From Brevundimonas alba (GTDB lineage Bacteria; Pseudomonadota; Alphaproteobacteria; Caulobacterales; Caulobacteraceae), in contig NZ_JAATJM010000001.1 of the NCBI RefSeq assembly GCF_011927945.1, forward strand, positions 815,501 to 879,500: a stretch of DNA of 64,000 nucleotides, given 5' to 3'. The translations under genes were made by a program, and so were the position numbers. The notes beneath the pieces are model-generated. The model did no database searches and was not told the DNA's origin. It worked only from the letters and a program-made list of their open reading frames with translations. Shown piece by piece: positions 28,728 through 35,552 of this stretch. Position 1 is the stretch's first letter. The number at the start of each line of letters is the position of its first letter.

Positions 28728-29291
28728 TCAGGCTCCACACAGCACCTTCGAAGCGTGTTCGAACCCGTCGACGCCCCCCGCCACGATCTCATCCCTGTCC
28801 GCCTCGCCCGTGCGATGCAGCCGGTCCAGCTCGGCCACGAAGGCGCGCCACCGCGCCCCCGCCGCTTCGCCATACGGATTCAGGAACCCCAGCCCGCGCG
28901 CGTCCAGCCCCCGCGTCTCCAGCGCACGATGGATCGTCCTGCCGCCCAGCGTCGATCCTTCCAGCACGTAGAGCCACCCCAGCGCCCGCCCCAGCGACCC
29001 GACCTCCGGAGCCTGCGGCGCGTCCGTTTCCACCGCCCCGCCCAGCAGGGCGAGGTCGGCCCGGATCAACGAAGCGCGCAACCGGGTTCCAGGTTCCAGT
29101 CCAGCGTGTGGAGCCAGCCACGGCGCCAGCCGCGCCTCCGCCCCCTCGTGCAGCGCCAGGAACCCCGCCACCAGCCGCCGCCGCTCACCGGCGTCCGCGA
29201 CCCGCTCCACCAGATCCAGCGCCGCCTCCAGCCGTGCATGCGCCGCCCCCGTCGCCGCCCGCAGCCTCGCGATGATCTCCGGCGTCGCCAT
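28728..29291 (-). CDS. bphO: Heme oxygenase (biliverdin-producing)
   Basis: This enzyme opens heme to biliverdin, the chromophore of the downstream phytochrome. The 187-residue protein has the proximal His in GAAHARLEAALDL (near residue 17). The distal-helix region LGWLYVLEGSTLGGRTI is characteristic of bacterial heme oxygenases. The ATG at 29291 is preceded by AGAGGGGCC; an upstream start would add 17 poorly conserved residues. It is translationally adjacent to bphP (one-base gap), as is common for phytochrome operons. An oxidised heme breakdown product without a ferredoxin partner gene nearby suggests a general reductant. Confidence 0.93.
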   Translation of the reverse strand: MATPEIIARLRAATGAAHARLEAALDLVERVADAGERRRLVAGFLALHEGAEARLAPWLAPHAGLEPGTRLRASLIRADLALLGGAVETDAPQAPEVGSLGRALGWLYVLEGSTLGGRTIHRALETRGLDARGLGFLNPYGEAAGARWRAFVAELDRLHRTGEADRDEIVAGGVDGFEHASKVLCGA

Positions 29292-29351
29292 AAGGCCCCT
29301 CTGCCCGACCGCGCCGCCCCGCGCCAGACCGCTACCGTACACAGGCCCAAA

Positions 29352-29390
29352 GCGTCACAGGATGGGGCGTCACAGGATGGGGCGTCACAG
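29352..29390. repeat. Tandem 15-base repeat at the terL 3' end
   Basis: The unit GCGTCACAGGATGGG occurs at 29352-29366 and 29367-29381, and a third partial copy GCGTCACAG occupies 29382-29390. The third copy contains the terL stop codon (complement of 29385-29387). The array lies in the gap between terL and the heme oxygenase gene, on the transcript entering the bphO-bphP operon. Slippage or recombination could have made it. Confidence 0.85.
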
Positions 29391-30644
29391 CACCCGCACT
29401 CTCGGCCCCGCTCCGCCACGCCCCGGCATCAGGTCCGTGACCGCCCACACCAGCGCGTCCGCCCGGTCTGGCGAGCGCCCGCCGGCCTCCTCCCCGCCCA
29501 GCCCCATCAGCTCCTCCTCCAGCGCCTCCAGCCCGGCCGCGTGCGCCACCCGCCCCTGTTCGTACAGCGCCGCCACCGGCTCGGCCCGCGCCACCTTGCC
29601 CAGCGACGCATGCACCCGCCGCACCGCCATCGTCAGCCCCGAGGCCTTCAGCACCGCCTCGGCCATGGCCCCGCCGTTGTTGCTCTCGACCACCACCCGC
29701 GCCGCCCCGAATTCCTCCGCCGTCCGCCGCACCCGCGCGGCCCAGCACTCCGGCGACAGCCCCGCCGCCGTCCGGTCCGCCAGCACCATCAGCCGTCCAG
29801 CCCGCCGCCCGACCGCCACGATCCCGCACGCATCCCTCGGCCGCCCCGACAGCGTCCCCGCCGGCGGATCGACGGCGACCACCACCACCTCGCACGCCCC
29901 TTCCCACGCCGCCCCCGCTTCCTTCGCCCGCTCCACATCCGCCAGCGAGAACAGCGCCCCCTCCGCCTCCAGCAGCCTTCCCTCCAGCTCCTGCGCCGCC
30001 CGCCGCGTCCCGCCGTACAGATCCTGCATCGCCTCCAGAAACCCCGGCGCGAGGTTCGCCGCATTCGCCGCCGTCGGCGCATCCGTCCGCGCGCACGCGC
30101 TCTCCGCCAACACCCCCCGCATCAACCGCCCCGGCTTGGGCGTCGAGGTCAAAACCAGACGCGGCCCCTCACCGAGCCGCAACCCCAGCCGCAGCATCGC
30201 CAGCACCTCCTCCCCCCGCCCCCACGCGCACACCTCATCCCCCCAGGCCGCATGAAACTGCGGCCCCCTCAGCCGCTCCGGCTCCTCGGCCGAGAACAGC
30301 AGCCCGACCGCCCCGCCCGGAAACGTCACCCGCCTCAGCGACGGCACATATTTCGCCCCCGACCGGTACGGCAGGCTCAGCACCCCCGACGGCCCCTCCA
30401 CCATCACCGACCGAGCGTCGAACAGCGTCGGCCCGACCAGGGCGATCCGCCCCCCGGCCCCCAGCCGCGCCGCCGTCTCCCACACCCACTCCGCCCCCGC
30501 CCGCGTCTTCCCCGCCCCACGCCCGCCCAGAAACACCCAGGTCCGCCAGTCCCACTCCGGCGCCCTCTGCCCGTCATGCGCCGTCCGCGCCCACATCGTC
30601 TCCCCCAGCGCCGCCGCCTCCAGCAGCCCCCCGCCCCCACTCAC
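29385..30644 (-). CDS. terL: GTA/phage-type terminase large subunit
   Basis: The terminase large subunit packages DNA into phage or gene-transfer-agent heads. The 419-residue protein has the ATPase Walker A GGRGAGKTR at residues 40-48 and a Walker B-like stretch (QFHAAWGDEVCAWG). The nuclease domain begins VVVVAVDPPAGT and includes VVVESNNGG, with ADALVWAVTDL near the end. The N-terminal WDWRTWVFLGGRGAGKT matches RcGTA-type proteins. The portal, protease and capsid genes that normally follow are absent; a tandem repeat and bphO lie there. terS overlaps upstream by four bases. Confidence 0.88.
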   Translation of the reverse strand: MSGGGGLLEAAALGETMWARTAHDGQRAPEWDWRTWVFLGGRGAGKTRAGAEWVWETAARLGAGGRIALVGPTLFDARSVMVEGPSGVLSLPYRSGAKYVPSLRRVTFPGGAVGLLFSAEEPERLRGPQFHAAWGDEVCAWGRGEEVLAMLRLGLRLGEGPRLVLTSTPKPGRLMRGVLAESACARTDAPTAANAANLAPGFLEAMQDLYGGTRRAAQELEGRLLEAEGALFSLADVERAKEAGAAWEGACEVVVVAVDPPAGTLSGRPRDACGIVAVGRRAGRLMVLADRTAAGLSPECWAARVRRTAEEFGAARVVVESNNGGAMAEAVLKASGLTMAVRRVHASLGKVARAEPVAALYEQGRVAHAAGLEALEEELMGLGGEEAGGRSPDRADALVWAVTDLMPGRGGAGPRVRVL

Positions 30645-31177
30645 GCCAGAGCCTCGCGCCGCAGGAAGTCCAGCGCCGCCTGCCGCCCCCGCTCCGTCCC
30701 GTCCGGATCGCTCCCGTCCGTCCCCGCCGACCCCCGCGCCAGCCGCTCCAGCTGCCCCGCCAGCCGCGCATAGGTGTAGCTGCGCGCCGGCTGCGCCTCC
30801 CTCAGCATCAGGATCGCCGTCTCCGCCGCCGCCCGCGCCGCCTCCCCCAGAGACGCCCCTTCCGCCAGCGCCCGCACCGGCGCGTCCGCCGCGCAGCCGC
30901 GCCCCGCCCGCACCGCCTCATGCACCGCCCCCTCATCGAGGGCGCACGCCACCACCGGCTGATCCTTCCTCAGACAGCCGTGCTTGCTCACATGCGTATA
31001 GAGGGTCCGCTCGGTCCCCCCGAACCGCTCCGCCAGCGACTTCGCCGTCGCCCCCGCGCGATACAGCGCCCGTATCTCGGCCCACTCTTCCTGAGAGCGC
31101 CGGCAATACGGCCGCCCCGCCAGCCGCCCCTCGCCCCCCGTCCCGCCAATCCCCTCCATCGCCGTCTCCCGAGCCAT
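30641..31177 (-). CDS. Terminase small subunit-like protein
   Basis: The protein is about 178 residues from the ATG at 31177; a TTG at 31183 and an ATG at 31159 are alternatives. It has an N-terminal helix-turn-helix (EEWAEIRALYRAGATAKSLAERFG, then ERTLYTHVSKHGC) as in small terminase DNA-recognition domains. A long helical region rich in Ala/Arg follows. Its stop overlaps the terL start by four bases. In GTA clusters the small subunit precedes the large one in just this way. Sequence conservation of this family is low, so the name rests on position and the HTH. Confidence 0.75.
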   Translation of the reverse strand: MARETAMEGIGGTGGEGRLAGRPYCRRSQEEWAEIRALYRAGATAKSLAERFGGTERTLYTHVSKHGCLRKDQPVVACALDEGAVHEAVRAGRGCAADAPVRALAEGASLGEAARAAAETAILMLREAQPARSYTYARLAGQLERLARGSAGTDGSDPDGTERGRQAALDFLRREALA

Positions 31178-31327
31178 CTCCAACAGCCCGAAAGTCTACC
31201 CCCGCCCGTTTGTGCGGCTGACAAGTCGCATCGAGAATCCCCCAACCCCCTGATCCCCCACGCCTTCGCCCCCACTATCCGACTATAAATCCCCGGATTG
31301 TCAGCACAGCGTCACGGCTCCGCCACT

Positions 31328-31375
31328 CCTTCTCCCCTCGAGGGAGAAGGTGGCCCGGAGGGCCGGATGAGGGGG
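31328..31375. repeat. Double-hairpin palindromic repeat
   Basis: CCTTCTCCC (31328-31336) and GGGAGAAGG (31342-31350) form a perfect 9-bp stem with a 5-base loop. GGCCC-GGA-GGGCC (31352-31364) follows as a second stem, then GGATGAGGGGG. This layout is that of a short palindromic element I recall as very common in alphaproteobacterial genomes. It lies in the 220-base gap downstream of the 31400-31705 gene. Confidence 0.75.
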
Positions 31376-31399
31376 CTGTTCCCTCCGCCCCAATCCCCG

Positions 31400-31705
31400 T
31401 CAGGCCCCAGCCGAAGTCTCCCCCTCCAACACCCCCAGCACCTCCCCGAACAGCGCCTGCGCCTCCCGGTCTCCCAGCGCCTCGAAGTCCACCCCCGCCG
31501 TCATCCGCTCCAGCCTTCGCACCACGTCGCCGCAGTCCGCCCGCGCCCCCGGCGCCTCGTCCAGCACCCATTCGGCGATGGCGGCGATGCTCTGCAGCGC
31601 CTCCTGGTCGGTCATCTGCCCGCCCTCCAGCCCCGCCACCGCCGCGATCTCCCCGATCTCGCGCAGCGCGCGGCGGCAGGTCTGTGGATCCCTGAATCTG
31701 GTCAT
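31400..31705 (-). CDS. Hypothetical protein upstream of the terminase pair
   Basis: A 101-residue predominantly helical protein (FRDPQTCRRALREIGEIA, then DQEALQSIAAIAEWVLDEA). Its codon use fits a real gene. I recognise no family. It is read in the same direction as terS and terL, 222 bases upstream of them with a repeat in between, so it may be a leftover of a prophage/GTA neighbourhood or an unrelated small gene. The ATG at 31705 is the only reasonable start. Confidence 0.6.
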   Translation of the reverse strand: MTRFRDPQTCRRALREIGEIAAVAGLEGGQMTDQEALQSIAAIAEWVLDEAPGARADCGDVVRRLERMTAGVDFEALGDREAQALFGEVLGVLEGETSAGA

Positions 31706-31741
31706 CGCCGCCCAACGTCCCGCAACGCCACCGGTTCACCC

Positions 31742-31855
31742 CCCGTCTCCTCCCTGTCGCGCAGCGATGGGGTGGAGGAACGGTCGCCGGAGGCGATCGG
31801 ACGACGGGACCGTCCGAAGCCGCGCAGCGGCGAAGGAGGGTGGAGGGGCGAAACA
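31742..31855. repeat. Multi-hairpin GC-rich repeat region
   Basis: Three short hairpins follow one another: TCGC-GCA-GCGA near 31757-31767, GTCGCC-GGA-GGCGAT near 31783-31797, and GCCGC-GCA-GCGGC near 31819-31831. The outer sequences CTCC and GGAGG also pair. The recurrent GCA and GGA loops suggest it is a mosaic of the same kind of element as at 31328-31375. No open frame with good coding character crosses it. Confidence 0.55.
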
Positions 31856-31937
31856 ACCGCACAGGTCTCAGCCTGTTGCCCCTTCCACCCAGCCCGGCGC
31901 GCCCCGCGCGCCCGCCACGCCCAGCCCCGGCCGCCCG

Positions 31938-32011
31938 ACCCGGCGCGGGTCAAGGACAGGCCGTCCCGGCCTGCCGCGCGAGCGGCGCGCAGCGTCCTTG
32001 AGGCGCGCCGG
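31938..32011 (+). ncRNA. Three-way-junction element (possible structured RNA or repeat)
   Basis: Arms 31938-31956 and 31993-32011 pair over 19 positions with two mismatches. Inside are a hairpin AGGCCG-TCC-CGGCCT at 31957-31971 and a second, GCCGC-GCGA-GCGGC at 31972-31985, which closes with a GNRA-type loop on the plus strand. This 74-base cloverleaf-like fold lies just upstream of the three-gene cassette at 32128. It may be a dispersed repeat, a transcription attenuator or an RNA gene; without a search I cannot tell. An element of this kind can also arise from simple inverted repeats. Confidence 0.45.
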
Positions 32012-32127
32012 GGCGGGTGGCTCAACGATCGTCGCCACCGTGTATCGTTCCCGAGGGGCGGCTAACGGTTATGGCTAATGTCACTGGTAGTGCTACGCTT
32101 GCCGAACGTTGACCGCAGAGACGCTCC
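32012..32127 (+). promoter_or_regulatory. Leader/promoter region of the three-gene cassette
   Basis: From about 32030 the composition changes to AT-richer sequence (GTGTATCGTTCC, GGTTATGGCTAATG) that continues into the cassette. CACT-GGT-AGTG at 32082-32092 is a small inverted repeat. I see no convincing -35/-10 pair; a start site near 32090-32100 is possible. The presumed TTG start of the first gene follows a weak GCAGAGACG site. Confidence 0.35.
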
Positions 32128-33420
32128 TTGCCTCTTCCTCGTCTAAGGCTTCTTCAGGTTGGGGATGTTCACCTCCCGGGTGCGGTGAAGATCAAGCGCG
32201 CCGTCGATAACAAAGACGGTCGGTTTCCGCTCGAACTCAGAAACATCATCGCCGACCAGCCGACGAAAGTGGTTTTCAAGGAAATCTACCGCCTCATGGA
32301 GCGTGGCGGCATCTCAGCCGCGCTCTTCATGGGCGATCTCACCGATATCGGCGATCAGGCCGGCTATCTCGCTTCGGCAAAGTACATCGCTCAAGCGCTG
32401 CAGCTTGGCACTTCCGGCGCTTTTGCCGGCCTTCCGATTGGTATCGTCCCCGGAAATCATGACATCAACCGCACCCTGGCCGCAGAGTCAGACCTAACGT
32501 CCAAATTCGGGCCGCTTCTGCAAGCAATGGCGCAGAACGGCTTGCCTCCGCTTCCCGTATTGAAGCCGATCTGGATGAAGGCCGTGAATGGGGCCGCTGT
32601 GGCGAACATCGCCCTTCTCAATAGTTGTTGGGGTTGCGGCTCCAAGGAATTCATCCCGCCGGAATTCCGTGAAGGCGTGTCCAAAGCCATCGAGGATGCA
32701 TTGGCGCACCCGACTGACGACCCTGAGGCGCACGAACGCACCGTACGAGCCTATTATGACCGGCAGTTCGATACCCCAGCGTTCAGCGAGGACACGATTC
32801 GAGAGCTAGCGATCGAGGGGAGTGAGACTCAGAGGCGCGGTCTTCTCGTCGCGTGCGCTCATCATAATATCCTCCCCCAACGACTAACCCGCTTGGCTCC
32901 GTACACCGAGTTGGTGAACTCGGGAGCCTTTCGGAGCACGCTCGCTGAGATGGGGCGTCCTATTATTTATCTCCACGGTCACATCCACGAAGATCCCATT
33001 GAGATTCTCCAAGTGCCCGGCGGCGATCCTGTCGTCTCGATTTCCGCGCCGGCGGCGACCGCAGGCTTTAACATTCTCGATCTGGTATTCACTCGGAGCG
33101 GAATCCCGTTGAGTTGTCAGGTGACCGGCTGGCGCTTCAACGAATCTGGCATTTTGAGACCGCGGCGCCCCATCATTGTTCCTCTGATCGGACGGAAGAC
33201 CCGCTCGACGAGCGGGCAGTTGGCGCAGCTGTACGGGGCCCTATTGGCCACTCACGATCTGTATTGGAGCGACGTGGTGAAGCTGGCCACAACAATCTAC
33301 GACACAGATGTGGAGGCGAATGTCGAAGAAGCCTTGGAGCTACTTGCGTCAGATGGGAGTGTGTCGATCGAGAACTATCGTGAAGACCGTTCGTCTTGGA
33401 TCGTGGGAGCCAGAATATGA
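32128..33420 (+). CDS. Calcineurin-like metallophosphoesterase of the three-gene cassette
   Basis: This 430-residue protein has all five metallophosphoesterase motifs: GDVH (Asp13, His15), MGDLTDIGD (Asp70), GNHD (Asn110, His111), ACAHHN (His245/246) and HGHIH (His283, His285). It should bind two metal ions and act as a phosphodiesterase or nuclease. The last 100 residues, after PLIGRK, look like a small winged-helix domain (LYWSDVVKLATTIYD and following). The start is a TTG at 32128, because a stop lies six codons upstream and no other start precedes the GDVH motif. Its stop overlaps the next gene's ATG. Codons are AT-richer than the surrounding chromosome. The substrate is unknown. Confidence 0.88.
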   Translation: MPLPRLRLLQVGDVHLPGAVKIKRAVDNKDGRFPLELRNIIADQPTKVVFKEIYRLMERGGISAALFMGDLTDIGDQAGYLASAKYIAQALQLGTSGAFAGLPIGIVPGNHDINRTLAAESDLTSKFGPLLQAMAQNGLPPLPVLKPIWMKAVNGAAVANIALLNSCWGCGSKEFIPPEFREGVSKAIEDALAHPTDDPEAHERTVRAYYDRQFDTPAFSEDTIRELAIEGSETQRRGLLVACAHHNILPQRLTRLAPYTELVNSGAFRSTLAEMGRPIIYLHGHIHEDPIEILQVPGGDPVVSISAPAATAGFNILDLVFTRSGIPLSCQVTGWRFNESGILRPRRPIIVPLIGRKTRSTSGQLAQLYGALLATHDLYWSDVVKLATTIYDTDVEANVEEALELLASDGSVSIENYREDRSSWIVGARI

Positions 33421-35552
33421 ACCCCACACCACTCAATCCCTTTAGGCCCACTCGTTGGGAGCACCAACGAGATGGGTTTCAGCTCATCTGGTTTACGAAG
33501 ACGGCAGAACTATTGGCCGCAGAGAAATCTGTGTATGTGAGAGGAAGTCGGGGAAGCGGTAAAACCACGCTTCTTAAAAGTATATGCTGGGAAGATCTGT
33601 CGAAGAACACGTCTCTTCGGATGCAGAAGTCGTTATCCGATTTCGCTCATTTGGGTATCTACATTAGATTTCCAGACCACATGAGCAGTGCCGTGTCATT
33701 CTCTTCTTGGTCCGAGATTTACCCAGACGCTCCCGATCCTACGCTAGAGTTCCACCGATACTTTTCCTTGTTGGTCGAGTTGACCTGCGCCGAGCGGGCG
33801 CTAGTCGCGTGTCACGACCTCCGAGTAAACGCCTTTTTGGAGATTTCACCAGACCAAGAGTTGGCGTTAGCTCGGGGGGTCTTAGCCGAGTTTCCCGCCC
33901 TGCAAGGGTTCGCCGATGAGCCGCCGAAAACCTTTAGCCAAGTCTCGCGCTTAATGCGCACAGTGGTCCGTCGGATGAATGAGGCCGCAGGTCGCGGCTT
34001 GATCCAAGAACTAAATCAACGCCTTCCTGGCCGCGAACCCGGCGAACTGTTGGCCTACGTAGCGGCTCAGCTTTCAGCTTCTATTCGCCTTATAACCCCC
34101 TTGGGCAGGACGCAGCCTGCGTTCAAGTTTTGTCTGGACGATTGTGAGGTGCTTTCTCTCCTACAGCAGAAAAGCCTCAACTCCCTTGTAAGGACCAGTC
34201 AGTTTCCAGTCTCTTGGGTCGTGAGTTCGGTTGGCGCCTTCTACGACAGCACAGAAACTTTTCTTGGCCAGCAACCGCTCACAGATGCCGACCGGCGGGT
34301 CATTTCGTTGGATGATCGCGGGGACGAGGATTTCCGCGAGCTCTGCCAAGCTGTCGTGAGCCTCCGGCTGCTGTTTTCTGTCTCAGAATCGGTCAGGACC
34401 GCACACGCAAACAAGGCGCTGGCTGATTTTTTCCCACTGGACGCACGTTTGGGAAGGCGAGGTGTCAACGACATGATGGCGGTCATCGCCCAACGGTCGG
34501 CCAGTCCGATGCCAAAGTTGCTGGTATCTATTGCTGAGCGGTTCCAAGCGCTGGCCAAGGGTGCGTTTGGGATCGTTGGCGCGCCGTCAAAATCCCGCCC
34601 CCTGCCGCTGTACCAGACCTACCTACTCTTGCTGTGGCAGGGACGAGAAGACTCCTTCAAGGTCACGTTTGACGCACAAGATGAAGCGAAGCTGACTGCC
34701 TACGAAAGTTCTTACAACACACCGGCTTTCCAAGCATGGATTCGGCGTAAGCAAAGAGCAGCCTTATTGCACTTTGCGGCCGCGTTGGGCTTCCGGCGGC
34801 TTCCCTTGGGAGGGGCCGCCGCCGTCGTGTCCCTAGCGGACGGTTCGATCCGCGATTTCTTGGAAATCCTGGGAGAAATCTACGCTGCTTATGCCAAAGA
34901 CCATCGCTTTGATATCCGGAGCACTGAGAGCCTTGAGCGGTTTGCGTCGTCCCGGACGCAGATAGGATGGGACACCCAAACAACGGGCATTTACAACGCC
35001 AGCGAAGCCTACATCGACGGAGTAAGCGGCCGGGCGGAGCGCACCGCAGACGCTGTTCTGCGGCTCCTCGACGGCCTCGGCCAACTCACCTCACTCCTTC
35101 AGTCGGACCCCTCAGACCCCACAGTTTTGGGTCGAGCAGAGCGTGGAATATTCTCGATCCGGTTCTCATCCCCGACGAGAAACTACATCGGAGATGCAGC
35201 GCCCAGCCGCGAACAGGCGGTATGGAAAGCAATCAGGCAGGCTGAGATCGCAGGCTACATTCGGACAACGGAAGCCCGCTCCAGCGATGCCAGCAAGACC
35301 ACGGGCGAACCCGATCACCACGGCCGGACGATCTCCTTTCGTCTCCACCGGCGCTTCGCCCCTCACTTCAGGTTCTCATATCGGGGAGCTTATGAAGTTG
35401 TGACGATCGCCGCCACGGACCTGTGGGCGCTGTGCGATGAAAGGGTCCCGGTCGATGCGAAGGCTTGGGCTACCGACATGGCGAATCGCACGCCTCTGTC
35501 CGGTCTCGGCCAACTGCCACTTCAGTTCTACAGCGACGATCCCGATGCATAA
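33417..35552 (+). CDS. ORC/CDC6-like P-loop ATPase of the three-gene cassette
   Basis: A 711-residue ATPase. It opens with NPFRPTRWEHQ, then Walker A at residues 43-50 (GSRGSGKT). Walker B is in FKFCLDDCEVLSLL (Asp241, Asp242, Glu244). VSWVVSSVGAF follows as a sensor-1-like strand. Positions 590-680 look like a winged helix (REQAVWKAIRQAEIAGYIR and onward). The DD-x-E form resembles the ORC/CDC6-type AAA ATPases more than STAND proteins. It may recognise DNA or an infection signal and control the phosphoesterase. The ATG at 33417 overlaps the preceding stop by four bases; the end overlaps the next start by eight. Codon use is unlike the flanking genes. Confidence 0.8.
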   Translation: MNPTPLNPFRPTRWEHQRDGFQLIWFTKTAELLAAEKSVYVRGSRGSGKTTLLKSICWEDLSKNTSLRMQKSLSDFAHLGIYIRFPDHMSSAVSFSSWSEIYPDAPDPTLEFHRYFSLLVELTCAERALVACHDLRVNAFLEISPDQELALARGVLAEFPALQGFADEPPKTFSQVSRLMRTVVRRMNEAAGRGLIQELNQRLPGREPGELLAYVAAQLSASIRLITPLGRTQPAFKFCLDDCEVLSLLQQKSLNSLVRTSQFPVSWVVSSVGAFYDSTETFLGQQPLTDADRRVISLDDRGDEDFRELCQAVVSLRLLFSVSESVRTAHANKALADFFPLDARLGRRGVNDMMAVIAQRSASPMPKLLVSIAERFQALAKGAFGIVGAPSKSRPLPLYQTYLLLLWQGREDSFKVTFDAQDEAKLTAYESSYNTPAFQAWIRRKQRAALLHFAAALGFRRLPLGGAAAVVSLADGSIRDFLEILGEIYAAYAKDHRFDIRSTESLERFASSRTQIGWDTQTTGIYNASEAYIDGVSGRAERTADAVLRLLDGLGQLTSLLQSDPSDPTVLGRAERGIFSIRFSSPTRNYIGDAAPSREQAVWKAIRQAEIAGYIRTTEARSSDASKTTGEPDHHGRTISFRLHRRFAPHFRFSYRGAYEVVTIAATDLWALCDERVPVDAKAWATDMANRTPLSGLGQLPLQFYSDDPDA

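Noticed and set aside
26906..30773. Two long plus-strand open frames of about 800 codons each
   Set aside because: They are His/Arg/Pro-rich and lie opposite the phytochrome, heme oxygenase and terminase genes.
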